64,000 nt of DNA from an uncultured Selenomonas sp. (GCA_947167105.1 CAMVGU010000001.1:186001-250000); one strand, 5' to 3'. Shown: positions 50,618 through 60,925, counted from the stretch's first letter. The notes: generated from the letters alone by a model not told the origin. Translations and numbers: made by a program.

Positions 50618-52927
50618 TCACTGAAGCAGGGCTGTCTTCAGCACCTGATCCATATTCTCAACAGGCACGAATTCCAGCTTATCCCGCACTGCTTCCGGTA
50701 TATCCTCTATATCCCGTTCATTTTCTTTCGGCAGGATAATAGTCTTCATGCCCTCACGGTAAGCAGCCAGTACCTTTTCCTTCAGCCCGCCAATTGGCAG
50801 TACATTGCCCCGCAGGGTAATTTCCCCGGTCATCGCCACATCACTCCTGACCTTCTGGCCTGTCAGGGCTGAAATCATGGCAGTGGCCATGGTAATACCG
50901 GCAGAGGGACCGTCCTTGGGGATAGCTCCTTCCGGCAGATGAATGTGAATATCATCCTTTTCGTAGAAATCATCGGCCAGGCCCAGCTTCTTGGCACGGC
51001 TGCGGATATAGGTAAGCCCGGCCTGGGCCGATTCCTGCATTACATCACCGAGCTGCCCGGTGAGGATCAGCTTGCCCTTGCCCTTCAGCACCGTAGCCTC
51101 CGTGGGCAGGATATCACCGCCCACCTCAGTCCAGGCCATACCGGTGGCAACACCGGCCTGGGGCTTCTTCTCAGCCTTCGTTTCCAGGAATTTCGGACGG
51201 CCGAGGAAGTCCCTGAGATTCTTCCTGGTAACTTTAATGGGCGGCTCCTCACCTTCCACTATCTTACGTGCAGCCTTGCGACATGCCTGGCCGATTACAC
51301 GCTCCAGCTCCCGTACCCCCGCCTCACGGGTATATTCCTGGATTATCTTCTGCAATACTCCCGCTCCCAGGGAAATATCCCTGGCTTTCAGGCCGTTCTG
51401 TTCCCGCTGGCGTCCCACAAGATAGCGTTTCGCAATTTCCAGTTTTTCAAGCTCCGTGTAACTGGTCAGCGTGATAACCTCCATGCGGTCGCGCAAAGCG
51501 CGGGGAATCGTGCTGAGATTATTCGCAGTGACAATCCACATGACCTTGGAAAGATCAAAGGGCAACTCAATATAATGATCACTGAAAGTTGAATTTTGCG
51601 CCGGATCCAGCACCTCCAACAAAGCCGCCCCCGGATCACCATGGTAATCAGTGGAAAGCTTATCCACCTCATCCAGCAGGAAAACGGGGTTTTTCGTGCC
51701 GATGTTTCTCAGGCTCTCGATAATGCGGCCCGGCATTGCGCCGATATAGGTGCGGCGGTGCCCCCGGATTTCCGCCTCATCGCGTATGCCTCCCAGAGAT
51801 GCCCGCACGAACTCCCGGCCGGTGGCCTTCGCCACCGAACTGGCCAGGGAGGTCTTGCCGACGCCGGGAGGCCCCACCAGGCAAAGAATCGGTGCCCGCT
51901 TATCTTCTGCCAGTTGCTGTACTGCCAGATAATCCAGGATACGATCCTTGACCTTCGTCAGCCCATAATGATCACTGTCCAGGATTTTCTTGGCCTCGGC
52001 TATGTCCATCCGATCCTCGGATTCCTTGCTCCAGGGCAGGTCGAACAGCCAATCCAGATATGTGCGAATAACACCTGCCTCGGAATTCATGTTGCTCATG
52101 CTTTCCAGGCGCTTTAGCTCCTTATCAATGGTTTTCTGCACATTTTCCGGGTAGGCACCTTCCTTCAGGCGTTTCCTGTATTCCTCTATTTCCTCGGTAC
52201 GATCGTCCTTGTCGCCCAGTTCCTTATGGATGGCCTTAATCTGCTCGCGAAGATAAAAATCCTTCTGGACTTTATCCATCTGCTTACGAACCTGCACACC
52301 GATCTTGTGCTCCATCTTCATGATTTCAAGCTCGTGGGCCAGAACACCGTAGAGTTTTTCAAGCCTGGCCTTCACATCAATGCAGGACAGCAGCTCCTGC
52401 CTGGTTGACAGCTTCAGGTTCAGATGGCTGGCAATCAGATCTGCCAGACGGCCTGCATCATCAATGATTGCGACGGATACCAGCGTTTCCGCCGGAATCT
52501 TCTTCGAGAGCTTCACCCACTCCTCAAATTCATGGCCGACACCGCGAGCCAGTGCCTCCATCTCCATCGAGCTGTCGATCTGATCCTGAAATTCTTCAAT
52601 CTCGACCTCATCATAGTGCTCCAGTGCACTAAACTCCTGGATGACAGCGCGGTGCAGTCCCTCGACCAGCACCCTGATGGTACCGCCCGGCATCTTCAGC
52701 AGTTGGCGTACTTCTGCAACTGTGCCAACGTCATACAAGTCCTTAAAATTCGGCTCATCTATTTCTGCGTCCTTCTGTGCCACCAGCATGATCAGTCGAT
52801 TATCGACCATTGCCTGCTCCAAGGCAGCTACGGAGCGCTCCCGCCCTACATCCAGATGGATAATCATATAGGGAAAGACCGTCATTCCTCTCAGCGGCAG
52901 CAATGGAACTGTTCTTGTTTCCGCCAT
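50618..52927 (-). CDS. lon: ATP-dependent protease Lon
   Basis: A 769-residue cytoplasmic protease that degrades damaged and regulatory proteins. Order: N-terminal substrate domain ([20 protein letters not shown]), coiled-coil middle, AAA+ module with [17 protein letters not shown] near 355 and [10 protein letters not shown], and a serine protease domain with the Ser-Lys dyad at S675 (DGPSAGITM) and K718 (GGLKEKV). Two terminator hairpins frame this block, so lon and ysxC probably form one transcript started in the 52928-52961 gap or by read-through. Confidence 0.96.
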   Translation of the reverse strand: MAETRTVPLLPLRGMTVFPYMIIHLDVGRERSVAALEQAMVDNRLIMLVAQKDAEIDEPNFKDLYDVGTVAEVRQLLKMPGGTIRVLVEGLHRAVIQEFSALEHYDEVEIEEFQDQIDSSMEMEALARGVGHEFEEWVKLSKKIPAETLVSVAIIDDAGRLADLIASHLNLKLSTRQELLSCIDVKARLEKLYGVLAHELEIMKMEHKIGVQVRKQMDKVQKDFYLREQIKAIHKELGDKDDRTEEIEEYRKRLKEGAYPENVQKTIDKELKRLESMSNMNSEAGVIRTYLDWLFDLPWSKESEDRMDIAEAKKILDSDHYGLTKVKDRILDYLAVQQLAEDKRAPILCLVGPPGVGKTSLASSVAKATGREFVRASLGGIRDEAEIRGHRRTYIGAMPGRIIESLRNIGTKNPVFLLDEVDKLSTDYHGDPGAALLEVLDPAQNSTFSDHYIELPFDLSKVMWIVTANNLSTIPRALRDRMEVITLTSYTELEKLEIAKRYLVGRQREQNGLKARDISLGAGVLQKIIQEYTREAGVRELERVIGQACRKAARKIVEGEEPPIKVTRKNLRDFLGRPKFLETKAEKKPQAGVATGMAWTEVGGDILPTEATVLKGKGKLILTGQLGDVMQESAQAGLTYIRSRAKKLGLADDFYEKDDIHIHLPEGAIPKDGPSAGITMATAMISALTGQKVRSDVAMTGEITLRGNVLPIGGLKEKVLAAYREGMKTIILPKENERDIEDIPEAVRDKLEFVPVENMDQVLKTALLQ

Positions 52928-52961
52928 CTATCGCGCCCCCAATCAATCTATGCTTTCAGTG

Positions 52962-52998
52962 AAAAACAAGGCGCTGCCGAAGGCAGCGCCTTGTTTTT
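52962..52998 (-). terminator. Strong terminator between clpX and lon
   Basis: A perfect 17-bp stem (AAAAACAAGGCGCTGCC / GGCAGCGCCTTGTTTTT) with a 3-nt loop, ending the leftward tig-clpP-clpX transcript. Confidence 0.88.
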
Positions 52999-53004
52999 CA
53001 TGCC

Positions 53005-54270
53005 TCACGCTGAGGCTTCTTTACCGCCTTTGGCAGACTGATCCAAGCTAAGGACAGGATCCTTATGATTAGTGACAGTTTCCTTAGTTACCTTGCATGC
53101 CTTGACACCATCTACAGACGGTACTTCATACATCACATTGCGCATGATGGATTCCAGAATGGAGCGAAGCCCACGGGCACCAGTCTTGCGCTTCAATGCT
53201 TCTTTCGCGATTTGGCGCAGAGCCTCATCCTCGAAGGACAGTTTCACCCCATCCATATCCAGCAAACGCTGGTACTGCTTGACCAGCGCGTTCTTCGGCT
53301 GGGTAAGGATGCTGATCAGCGTATCCTCATCCAAAGAGTCAAGCGTCACCACTATCGGCAAACGCCCGATAAATTCAGGAATCAAGCCGTTTTTCAGCAG
53401 ATCCTCCGGCAAGACTTTGCTGAGAATCTCGCCGATGTTGCGCTGCTTACGGGACTTAATCTGCGCCCCGAAGCCCATCTGGCTCTTGCCCAGACGCGAT
53501 TCTATGACCTTGTCGATACCATCAAAGGCACCGCCGCAGATAAACAGTATATTGGTTGTATCAATCTGGATAAGCTCCTGATGCGGATGCTTGCGCCCGC
53601 CCTGGGGGGGCACAGAGGCTGTCGTGCCTTCCAGGATCTTCAACAGAGCCTGCTGCACGCCCTCCCCCGAAACATCACGGGTGATGGAGGGGTTTTCGGA
53701 CTTACGGGCTATCTTGTCGATTTCGTCGATGTAGATAATGCCCCGCTCAGCTTTCTCCACATCATAATCTGCAGCCTGTATAAGCTTCAGCAGAATATTT
53801 TCCACGTCCTCGCCCACATAGCCAGCCTCAGTCAGTGCCGTTGCGTCCGCAATGGCAAAAGGCACATTGAGTATCTTCGCCAGTGTCTGGGCCAACAAGG
53901 TCTTGCCGCTGCCGGTGGGGCCGAGCATCAGGATGTTGGACTTTTGCAGTTCCACCTCATCGCCCTTACCCTGCCCTATGTTGATGCGCTTGTAGTGGTT
54001 ATAAACAGCCACCGACAGGGTCTTTTTGGCCTCGTCCTGGCCGATGACGTACTGATCCAGGATAGCGCGGATGTCCTTCGGTTTCGGGACGTCCTTCAGC
54101 TCTACCTCAACGTCCTCGCTGAACTCCTCCTCGATAATTTCGTTACAGAGCTCAATACATTCATCACAAATGTAGACGCCCGGTCCGGCCACAAGTTTCC
54201 TGACCTGTTCCTGCGTCTTGCCGCAGAATGAACACTTCAGCTGACCCTTTTCATCCCCAAACTTCAGCAT
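53005..54270 (-). CDS. clpX: ATP-dependent unfoldase ClpX
   Basis: The AAA+ partner that recognises, unfolds and feeds substrates to ClpP. The 421-residue product begins with the zinc-binding ZBD (C13, C16, C35, C38 in CSFCGK and CDECIE). Walker A is [12 protein letters not shown] near 112-123, Walker B is [10 protein letters not shown], and the pore region GYVGEDVEN and the IGF loop (QKSNILML region then LGKSQMGFG) are present. It follows clpP by 11 nt. Confidence 0.96.
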   Translation of the reverse strand: MLKFGDEKGQLKCSFCGKTQEQVRKLVAGPGVYICDECIELCNEIIEEEFSEDVEVELKDVPKPKDIRAILDQYVIGQDEAKKTLSVAVYNHYKRINIGQGKGDEVELQKSNILMLGPTGSGKTLLAQTLAKILNVPFAIADATALTEAGYVGEDVENILLKLIQAADYDVEKAERGIIYIDEIDKIARKSENPSITRDVSGEGVQQALLKILEGTTASVPPQGGRKHPHQELIQIDTTNILFICGGAFDGIDKVIESRLGKSQMGFGAQIKSRKQRNIGEILSKVLPEDLLKNGLIPEFIGRLPIVVTLDSLDEDTLISILTQPKNALVKQYQRLLDMDGVKLSFEDEALRQIAKEALKRKTGARGLRSILESIMRNVMYEVPSVDGVKACKVTKETVTNHKDPVLSLDQSAKGGKEASA

Positions 54271-54281
54271 GACATCACCCC

Positions 54282-54890
54282 CTATTCCTTAGCGGACTTG
54301 CTGCCCTTCTTCTGACGCGTGATAACCTCGTCGATCAGGCCATAAGCCTTAGCTTCCTCAGCAGTCATGAAATTATCTCTCTCAGTATCCTGCACGACCT
54401 TCTCACGTTCCTGACCGGTGTGTTTCACCAGGATATCATTGCCGACTTCGCGCAAACGCAGGATTTCCTTGGCCTGAATCTGGATATCAGTGGACTGGCC
54501 CTGAGCACCGCCCAAGGGCTGATGAATCATGATTCGTGCCTGAGGCAAGGCATAGCGCTTGCCCTTAGCGCCTGCAGTCAGGAGCAGGGAACCCATGCTA
54601 GCCGCCTGGCCGATGCAAATGGTCGATACGTCAGGCTTGATATACTGCATTGTATCGTAAATAGCAAGCCCTGCCGTCACAACGCCGCCCGGGCTGTTGA
54701 TGTAGAGATGTATGTCCTTGTCCGGATCTTCCGACTCCAGGAACAACATCTGCGCCACAACCACATTGGCCACATTGTCATCAATAGGGCCGCCGAGGAA
54801 GATAATGCGGTCTTTCAGCAAACGGGAATAAATATCATACGCCCGTTCGCCACGATTGGACCGCTCAACCACCATTGGTACATAACTCAT
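54282..54890 (-). CDS. clpP: ATP-dependent Clp protease proteolytic subunit
   Basis: A 202-residue serine protease that forms the barrel of ClpXP. The catalytic triad is complete: S98 ([11 protein letters not shown]), H123 ([11 protein letters not shown]) and D172. The ATG at 54890 follows GGGGGGTAG; a frame open to 54926 adds 12 unlikely residues. Located 42 nt after tig and 11 nt before clpX, the usual order. Confidence 0.96.
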   Translation of the reverse strand: MSYVPMVVERSNRGERAYDIYSRLLKDRIIFLGGPIDDNVANVVVAQMLFLESEDPDKDIHLYINSPGGVVTAGLAIYDTMQYIKPDVSTICIGQAASMGSLLLTAGAKGKRYALPQARIMIHQPLGGAQGQSTDIQIQAKEILRLREVGNDILVKHTGQEREKVVQDTERDNFMTAEEAKAYGLIDEVITRQKKGSKSAKE

Positions 54891-54932
54891 TTGTCTACCC
54901 CCCAATAGGGAATTATGGATGGACACCTAAGC

Positions 54933-56219
54933 TCAGGCAATGTTGTCGATGATGAACTGCGCAGTCTTCTTGCGCAGCACTGTAGCAGCCAGATCGCCCA
55001 GACGCCCCTGCTCCTTGATGATCTTCTGTATCTGCTTCGGCGTAGCACCATACTGCAGAGCCATGACAGCAACTTCCTTGCTGAGATCTTCGGGCTCGAC
55101 CTTGATATCCTCAGCCTTAGCTACTTCCTCCAGCATCAAGTCTGTCCGCACATTCTTCTCTGCCGCCTCGCGATAGTCCTCCCTGATTTTCGCAAGATCT
55201 GTGCCGGAGAACTGCAAGTACTGCTCAAGGTTCATGCCTTGCTGCTCAAGGCGCATGGCCATCTCCTGAATCATGGCGGTCACACGGTTATCAATCATCA
55301 CAGGGGGAATATCAACTTCGATGTTCTCGGTGGCCTGCTCAATGGCAGCCTGCCTCTGATCATTCTCAGCCTTACGCTCTGCCTGTTCCGTAAGATTCTT
55401 GCGAACATCGTCGCGCAACTCCTGGAGAGTCTCAAACTTGCTCATCTTCTTGACAAGTTCATCGTTCAGCTCCGGCAGTTCCTTCTGCTTGATGGAACGC
55501 ACCGTACACTTGAATGTAGCAGCCTTGCCAGCAAGCTCCTTCGCATGGTAATCTTCCGGGAAGGTGACGTTCACATCACGCTCCTCGCCTATCTTGGCGC
55601 CGATAAGCTGATCCTCAAAACCGGGTATGAAACTCTTGGAACCAATCTGCAACGGATAATCCTGACCTTTGCCACCCTCGAAGGCTTCGCCGTCAACAAA
55701 TCCCTCGAAATCAAGGGTCGTAAAGTCGCCATCCTTGACCTCAGCCCCCTCCGGAGCATCAATCATCTTACCATGATGCCCGCGCATATGCTCGATATGC
55801 TCCTCTACATCCTCGTCAGTGACGTTGACAGCTTCCTTCTCTACCTTGAGTCCCTTGTATTCACCAAGCTTGACCTCCGGACGCGGAGTGATCGTAGCCT
55901 TGAATACCAGGTCCTTGCCATTCTCAAGGGTCACGATATCAACTTCCGGACGGGTAACGGGCTCCAGCTTCTGCTCCTCGAAAGCATCATTCAGGGCCTT
56001 CGGAGCAAGCAGATCAAACGCCTCCTGCATTACGCCTTCCATGCCCACATGACGTTCCACAATCTTGCGCGGGGCCTTGCCCTTGCGGAATCCCGGAATA
56101 TTAACACGGTTTGCGAGACGCTTGCAAGCCCGTTCAACGCCCTTGCCGACCTCTTCTGCCTCGATCTCAATAGTCAGAGTGACCTGCTGGTTCTCGCCGT
56201 TTTCTGCCGTAACTTTCAT
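54933..56219 (-). CDS. tig: Trigger factor
   Basis: A 428-residue ribosome-associated chaperone and peptidyl-prolyl isomerase. N-terminal ribosome-docking signature GFRKGKAPRK near 45-54, FKBP-type PPIase domain (VKDGDFTTLDFEGFVDGEAF, about 160-180), and the long helical C-terminal domain. AGGAGGT lies about 10 nt upstream. First gene of the tig-clpP-clpX unit; no clear -10/-35 pair could be fixed in the 180-bp gap upstream, which otherwise holds the GerMN terminator. Confidence 0.95.
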   Translation of the reverse strand: MKVTAENGENQQVTLTIEIEAEEVGKGVERACKRLANRVNIPGFRKGKAPRKIVERHVGMEGVMQEAFDLLAPKALNDAFEEQKLEPVTRPEVDIVTLENGKDLVFKATITPRPEVKLGEYKGLKVEKEAVNVTDEDVEEHIEHMRGHHGKMIDAPEGAEVKDGDFTTLDFEGFVDGEAFEGGKGQDYPLQIGSKSFIPGFEDQLIGAKIGEERDVNVTFPEDYHAKELAGKAATFKCTVRSIKQKELPELNDELVKKMSKFETLQELRDDVRKNLTEQAERKAENDQRQAAIEQATENIEVDIPPVMIDNRVTAMIQEMAMRLEQQGMNLEQYLQFSGTDLAKIREDYREAAEKNVRTDLMLEEVAKAEDIKVEPEDLSKEVAVMALQYGATPKQIQKIIKEQGRLGDLAATVLRKKTAQFIIDNIA

Positions 56220-56313
56220 TGTCTGAAATGACCTCCTGTTTTATACATCTACTTTGCCTGACAGCCGGTACAGCCAGAGCCGCCGATATGCCACACATAC
56301 TAAAGAATATCAC

Positions 56314-56348
56314 AAAACGCACAGAAATACAAGTGATTCTGTGCGTTT
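56314..56348 (-). terminator. Terminator after the GerMN lipoprotein gene
   Basis: Perfect 12-bp stem AAACGCACAGAA / TTCTGTGCGTTT with a 10-nt loop. Confidence 0.75.
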
Positions 56349-56399
56349 ACAGCATAAAAAGTCAAAATATCAATGTAAAGTAAATTGATGAACAACTCC

Positions 56400-57020
56400 C
56401 TACTTGAGCAGATTGTCCATGCGCTTCAAAGGCTCACTGAGATCCATATGACCGGCCAGTGTCTCTACAGACTTGCCCTCAATCAAGATCTGCACTTTTT
56501 TGACCTCCGGGAATTCGGTCAGCGTATCGACGACAGAGCCGATCAGCATTTCCTCGCCGGTCGAGCCGCCTACAAAATGCTTGACGATATCCTGGGAGAA
56601 ATCCACCTTCGCCACGCCGCTTTCGACCCTTACGCTCCTAAGTTTTGCCTGCTTAGGGATAATCGTGGTCTGGCCCTTGGCCTTCGTGCCCTGCATCAGG
56701 GACTCCATCGCCGCCGTGTATTTATCTTTCTGAGCCGTGGCCTTGATATCGCGCTTGACCGCTATCAGCTTCGTTCCCTGAGCATCCGGGTAATATACAT
56801 TTACAGTCAGTTTTTGCTCCTGCTTCTCTTTCTCTGGCTTCTGTGCTACATCACCGGAACTGGCATGTTTCTCGCTCACTGCCGTTGCAGGAGATGAATT
56901 GCCCGGCTCTGCTCCCCGGCCTCCCTTTTCATCAGTGCAACCGCCCAAGAGTAGCAGTGCCGCTGACAAGCTTGCCACCGCCAGCAATCTCAGCCATGTG
57001 CCGCAAATGCGTGCTTTCAT
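56400..57020 (-). CDS. GerMN-domain lipoprotein
   Basis: A 206-residue exported lipoprotein with lipobox LLLLGGC (acylated Cys28) and a disordered, charged linker. A C-terminal GerMN domain follows (about 75-195: LTVNVYYPDAQGTKLIAVKR, AAMESLMQGTK, GVAKVDFSQDIV, VDTLTEFPEVKKVQILIEG). In spore formers this domain is part of GerM; here a cell-envelope role is more general. It is 10 nt downstream of the amidase gene, likely in the same transcript. Confidence 0.85.
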   Translation of the reverse strand: MKARICGTWLRLLAVASLSAALLLLGGCTDEKGGRGAEPGNSSPATAVSEKHASSGDVAQKPEKEKQEQKLTVNVYYPDAQGTKLIAVKRDIKATAQKDKYTAAMESLMQGTKAKGQTTIIPKQAKLRSVRVESGVAKVDFSQDIVKHFVGGSTGEEMLIGSVVDTLTEFPEVKKVQILIEGKSVETLAGHMDLSEPLKRMDNLLK

Positions 57021-57030
57021 TACTCTCACC

Positions 57031-58107
57031 TCATCCTCTGCCGAAATAACGGGCAACACCACGCGCTATTGCCTGTGCCAGCTTCTGCTGATAGTCAGGG
57101 TCAGCCAGCAGCCTTTCCTCACGCGGATTCGTGATAAAAGCAAGCTCCAGAAGCGTAGCCGGCATGGAGGAATGCTTAATCACATAGAAATTAGCGGTCT
57201 TGACGCCGCGATTAAAGAGACCGCCTGCCTCCTGCAGTTCCTGGTTAATCAGGCTGGCAAGGCGCTTCCCGCCAGAAGACCCTCCATAATAGTAGGTCTC
57301 CATGCCATGTGCATTTGGATTAGAGAACGCGTTAATATGGACCGAAATAAAAATCTCTGCCCCCGGCATGCGCTCACCTACATTTACCCGTGCCTGCAGT
57401 TCCTGGCTGGCCGTAGCATCCCAGCCATAGACATCTTTATCTGTATCACGCGTCATCTTAACATGGGCACCGGAAGCCTCCAGAATATCCCTGAGCTGCT
57501 GAGAAACCGCGAGCGTCACTGCCTTCTCAGTCAACCCGGAAGGCCCTACCGCGCCGGAATCACTGCCGCCATGACCAGGGTCGATTACAATAGAATGTCC
57601 CTTGACCCCATCTACAGACCCCGCAGCACCAACTGGCTTCTTATAAATGTCAACTACCAGGCGATAAGGCTTGCGTTCTTTGCGATCCGCTTCAACAGTG
57701 TAAACCTTATAAGCTCCTTCAATATACTTATCTGTCAAATCAATCAGAATCTGCGTGTGACGGCGTTCAGGCTCCTGCACCTTGACAGCGGAAACAAATT
57801 CATTGTTCAGCTTGATATTTTTTTTCACCCTGCCCGGCTTAGTCTCCTGCAAGTCCAGTACCAGTTGCCTGCGCAGTCTCTGCTTTTCTATGACAGTGTA
57901 ATCCAGATTATCCCGATTGAGGCCGATTTCCAGACGCAGAACCTGCTCTCCATCCACCTCAGTTTCCATCGAGCGAAAATAATTGAGCTCATGCACAGCA
58001 GAACGCCGCGCCGCCTCTGCCTGCCCAAGCTGCATGCACAGCAACGGCAGGAGCAGCAAGGCCAAAAAAGCCAAGACCCGCTGCCTTAAGCGGAAAATTT
58101 TGCTCAT
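57031..58107 (-). CDS. N-acetylmuramoyl-L-alanine amidase with AMIN domain
   Basis: A 358-residue exported zinc amidase that removes stem peptides from peptidoglycan. Signal peptide (about residues 1-30), AMIN domain (about 33-125: FRSMETEVDGEQVLRLEIGL, TQILIDLTD) and Amidase_3 domain with VIDPGHGGSDSGAVGPSGLTEK near 150-170, FISVHINAFSNPNAHGMETY, and LELAFITNPREE. These match AmiC/CwlM-type enzymes. Start at 58107 behind GAGGAGG; the longer upstream frame lacks support. Confidence 0.92.
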   Translation of the reverse strand: MSKIFRLRQRVLAFLALLLLPLLCMQLGQAEAARRSAVHELNYFRSMETEVDGEQVLRLEIGLNRDNLDYTVIEKQRLRRQLVLDLQETKPGRVKKNIKLNNEFVSAVKVQEPERRHTQILIDLTDKYIEGAYKVYTVEADRKERKPYRLVVDIYKKPVGAAGSVDGVKGHSIVIDPGHGGSDSGAVGPSGLTEKAVTLAVSQQLRDILEASGAHVKMTRDTDKDVYGWDATASQELQARVNVGERMPGAEIFISVHINAFSNPNAHGMETYYYGGSSGGKRLASLINQELQEAGGLFNRGVKTANFYVIKHSSMPATLLELAFITNPREERLLADPDYQQKLAQAIARGVARYFGRG

Positions 58108-58195
58108 AAAGGTACATCCTCCTCTGACTGACCCCGAAAAAACTTGCGTATACAATAATAGAAGATGTTTCTGGGATATTTCTGCAAAAGCTGCC

Positions 58196-58396
58196 TTATT
58201 CCCTCAATAATTCCAAGGCTTCCTCCTCGGCACGCGCTTTTGCCTCCTCATCCGGCTCAATTTCAATCTTCAGGTAATCCCCTTCAATCACTCCTTCCGG
58301 CAGGAATTCCCTGGGAAAGTTAAGCTTCCTTTCTTCATCCCCCAGCAACAATACGGCTAAATTACCTTCAAATCTATCCAGATATGCGGAAATCAT
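58196..58396 (-). CDS. DUF3006 protein
   Basis: A 66-residue protein matching DUF3006: ISAYLDRFEGNLAVLLLGDE, then LPEGVIEGDYLKI and an acidic helix. Function unknown. It often follows ComEC-type metallo-beta-lactamase genes in Firmicutes, as here; its ATG overlaps that gene's stop (ATGA), implying coupled synthesis. Confidence 0.85.
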   Translation of the reverse strand: MISAYLDRFEGNLAVLLLGDEERKLNFPREFLPEGVIEGDYLKIEIEPDEEAKARAEEEALELLRE

Positions 58397-59328
58397 TGAG
58401 CCTTGCCCTCCTCTGTGCTGATTTCATAGCTATGCCCGTCTGAAGTCACCGTGATTGTGCCATTCTTATCGGTTTCATAGATTTTCAGATTCATGCCCTT
58501 GTACTTTTTCATGGTTTCCTTGTGGGGATGGCCATAATCATTGTTCCGCCCGCAGGAAATCAGCACTGCCTCCGGCTGCAGGGCACTCAGCCATTCCTTG
58601 GAAGAAGAAGTTTTGCTGCCATGATGACCGGATTTAAGCACCTGGCTGTGGAGCTGTGCCTGGCCGAAGGCTGACAGGATTGACTTTTCCTCACTGGCCT
58701 CGGCATCCCCCGTAAACATCATGCGAAAATCGCCAAAAACAAGCTGTCCGACCACGGATTCATTGTTCGGGTCATGCTCATAGCCCTTTTGGGTCCCCTT
58801 TTTTACCAGTTCCCCCGCAGGCGCCAGCACCGTAAATCTGGCACCGCTGCCAAGATCCAGCTCATCGCCAGCCTTCAGTCCATGACGTGGAATCTTCTGG
58901 CTCTTCAAAGCCTTCATATAGCGCAGATAAATTTTGGAAGTTGAAGGCATGCCATTATCATAAACCTCGATGACCTGGAAATCCTTCAGCATCACATCCA
59001 TGCCGCCGATATGGTCAGCATGAGGGTGCGTGAGAATAAGCTTGTCAATCTTCTTCACACCGGCCTTGTCCAATTCCCTTTTCAGCTTGTCCTGTTCATC
59101 AAGGTCACTGGTGTCAATAAGCGTCGTCTGCTCACCGGTCTTTATGAGAATTGCGTCCCCCTGACCTACATTCAGCATCTGTACAGTCAGCTTTCCGCCA
59201 ACAGCACCACCGGACGCACTGGCGGAAGAAGATACGGGACTATCGTCTGCTGCTGGCAAACCGCAACCCGCGCACAAAGCTACCGCCAACAGCACCATTC
59301 CCAGAAGCATGCCCAGACGCTTGCCCAT
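58393..59328 (-). CDS. ComEC/Rec2-type metallo-beta-lactamase lipoprotein
   Basis: A 311-residue exported hydrolase. Lipobox with acylated Cys22 (LCAGC), then a metallo-beta-lactamase fold: LNVGQGDAILIKTGEQT, metal site LTHPHADHIGGMDVML near 100-115, FGDFRMMFTGDAE, and LKSGHHGSKTSSS. It equals the soluble domain of the competence protein ComEC without the channel. Possible roles are nuclease or lactonase-like; the family is largely uncharacterised. Promoter TTGAAT-17-TAGTAT at 59375-59403. Confidence 0.87.
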   Translation of the reverse strand: MGKRLGMLLGMVLLAVALCAGCGLPAADDSPVSSSASASGGAVGGKLTVQMLNVGQGDAILIKTGEQTTLIDTSDLDEQDKLKRELDKAGVKKIDKLILTHPHADHIGGMDVMLKDFQVIEVYDNGMPSTSKIYLRYMKALKSQKIPRHGLKAGDELDLGSGARFTVLAPAGELVKKGTQKGYEHDPNNESVVGQLVFGDFRMMFTGDAEASEEKSILSAFGQAQLHSQVLKSGHHGSKTSSSKEWLSALQPEAVLISCGRNNDYGHPHKETMKKYKGMNLKIYETDKNGTITVTSDGHSYEISTEEGKAQ

Positions 59329-59374
59329 TCCGCCACCCTCTCTTTATCAAACTTCCCGATTTCACACTACGTCT

Positions 59375-59403
59375 ATACTACTATTGGTTGCCCTTTAATT
59401 CAA
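59375..59403 (-). promoter_or_regulatory. Promoter of the metallo-beta-lactamase-DUF3006 pair
   Basis: Leftward TTGAAT (59403-59398), 17 bp, TAGTAT (59380-59375), 47 bp before the start. Confidence 0.5.
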
Positions 59404-59455
59404 GTACATCTGTAAGAAAATATTCCGCACTGTGTTGCAGCGATGCGATGCCCAG

Positions 59456-60775
59456 TTATGCCTTTGTGGACAGCACCCGGTCTATCTCGGTGCCGTCTGG
59501 CAGGAAGCAGGCAATTTCCAGCCTGTTTCTGTCCACTGCCATTGTCAGATAATTACCTGTCTCTGGCTGCGGTGCAACTTTTTCATCCAGTGCGTGATCA
59601 ATCCAGCGACCGGGATAGCGGACATTGCCCGCTGCGCCGCTCAGAATGTAGAGCGGGCCGCGTGGGTCACGCACACCGCCCCTGATGTGGCCGCGGTTAC
59701 GGTAAGTATGCAGATGCGCTGAAAAGATCACATCTACGCCGAGCTGCTCAAACAGGGGCATGAACGCATTGCCCGCCTCTGAAATGCCTTCCCGGTGCTC
59801 GGGACGCTCATGCATGCGATACTGCAGCACATCCTTGTGCATCAGCACTATCTTCCACGGTTTCCTGCTGCCCTGCATAGTTTTCTTCAGCCAGGCCTGC
59901 TGCTCTGCCAGAAGCCCTGCCTGAAAATCACCTAATTCCTCCCACTGGGTATTCAGCACGGCAAAATGCGCCGGGCCGTAATCGAAAGCATAATAGTATT
60001 TATCAAAATGGGGGCTGCCATTCTTCGGCACATCGAAATAATGCAGAAAGGCTTCCGGCAATCGCACTTTCCCTTCCTTATCGTAGGTCTCATGGTTGCC
60101 CATAACCGGTACGAAGGGAATGTGATCCATGAGGCTGCCCGCACCATCGAACCAGTCTTCCCACTGATGGCTGTCTTCGCCGTTGTCCACCAAGTCCCCC
60201 ATGTTTGCAAAGAAATCTGTCTCAGGATGACGCTCTGCTGCGCCCTTAACAAGAGCCTGCCAATCCGAATAATCGCTGGACTGGGAACCCGGGAAAATAA
60301 GTGCCCGGAAATTGCCGCCTGCGTCAGTACGCAGCTTATGCCAGGCACTTTCCCGGCTGCCTGCCACAAGACGGTACTCATATGTCCTGCCCGGCTGCAG
60401 CCCTGTGAGCAAAGCCGCATACTGCTGCACCCTCACTCCGTCGTCAGAAAAGCTTGCATCCGCTGGTTGCAGGCCCCGGATATCCTCACTGCCCTGCAGG
60501 CGGTACTCCAGCTGCATCTCTGGCTCTGCCTCTTTCGTGCGCCACATCAGGCGGCGGCTCGTGCCGCTGTCTGCCGTGATGAGCTGGCGCAGTTCCGTCA
60601 CTCCCAGGCCGGATTCATCCTCCGGCCGGGACGCACCTGCGAGCCAACGGCGAAGGGTTCCGCTTGCTGTCAGGTAGCCGCCGCCGGCTCCCAGCAAAAC
60701 GCTGCCGGCAGCAACAGCCGTCAGGAATGTCCTGCGCGAAAAACGCTGCAGCGTATCCTTGTCAGCACTTGGCAT
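59456..60775 (-). CDS. Tat-exported metallophosphoesterase (purple-acid-phosphatase-like)
   Basis: A 439-residue secreted protein with a twin-arginine signal (SRRTFLTAVAAGSVLLGAGG; R14-R15). A fibronectin-like PAP N-domain (LLTGLQPGRTYEYRLVAGSR) follows, then a calcineurin-type phosphoesterase domain with NMGDLVDNGED, VMGNHETYD, VLMHKDVLQY and FSAHLHTYRN. Metal-binding residues D, N and H are kept. It probably releases phosphate from extracytoplasmic esters. Start 60775 follows AAAGGGGGG; the longer in-frame ORF to 60871 would start inside the promoter. Confidence 0.88.
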   Translation of the reverse strand: MPSADKDTLQRFSRRTFLTAVAAGSVLLGAGGGYLTASGTLRRWLAGASRPEDESGLGVTELRQLITADSGTSRRLMWRTKEAEPEMQLEYRLQGSEDIRGLQPADASFSDDGVRVQQYAALLTGLQPGRTYEYRLVAGSRESAWHKLRTDAGGNFRALIFPGSQSSDYSDWQALVKGAAERHPETDFFANMGDLVDNGEDSHQWEDWFDGAGSLMDHIPFVPVMGNHETYDKEGKVRLPEAFLHYFDVPKNGSPHFDKYYYAFDYGPAHFAVLNTQWEELGDFQAGLLAEQQAWLKKTMQGSRKPWKIVLMHKDVLQYRMHERPEHREGISEAGNAFMPLFEQLGVDVIFSAHLHTYRNRGHIRGGVRDPRGPLYILSGAAGNVRYPGRWIDHALDEKVAPQPETGNYLTMAVDRNRLEIACFLPDGTEIDRVLSTKA

Positions 60776-60806
60776 CAAGAGTACCCCCCTTTCTCTGCTG
60801 CTACAC

Positions 60807-60836
60807 ATTATAACGCCATTGTTCGGGATTGCGCAA
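60807..60836 (-). promoter_or_regulatory. Promoter of the metallophosphoesterase gene (shared sequence)
   Basis: Leftward TTGCGC (60836-60831), 18 bp, TATAAT (60812-60807). CAATGGCGTTATAAT is identical to the EamA-operon promoter at 43166-43180. Confidence 0.6.
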
Positions 60837-60865
60837 AGCAAAAATTTCAGCCTGAATTCATTTCC

Positions 60866-60894
60866 TTGCATTTACTGAAAAAAAATTGTAAAAT
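60866..60894 (+). promoter_or_regulatory. Promoter of the phosphoribosyltransferase gene
   Basis: TTGCAT (60866-60871), 17 bp, TAAAAT (60889-60894), 32 bp before the start. Confidence 0.65.
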
Positions 60895-60925
60895 TAACTG
60901 GTGCAAAATCACTGTGAGGTGCATT

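Noticed and set aside
53065-56231. Two long + strand open frames opposite clpX and tig
   Set aside because: clpX and tig are unambiguous; the opposing frames show no domain or ribosome-binding site.
59966-60925. N-terminal extension of the phosphoribosyltransferase frame
   Set aside because: It is antisense to the metallophosphoesterase; the real start at 60926 has a promoter and ribosome-binding site.
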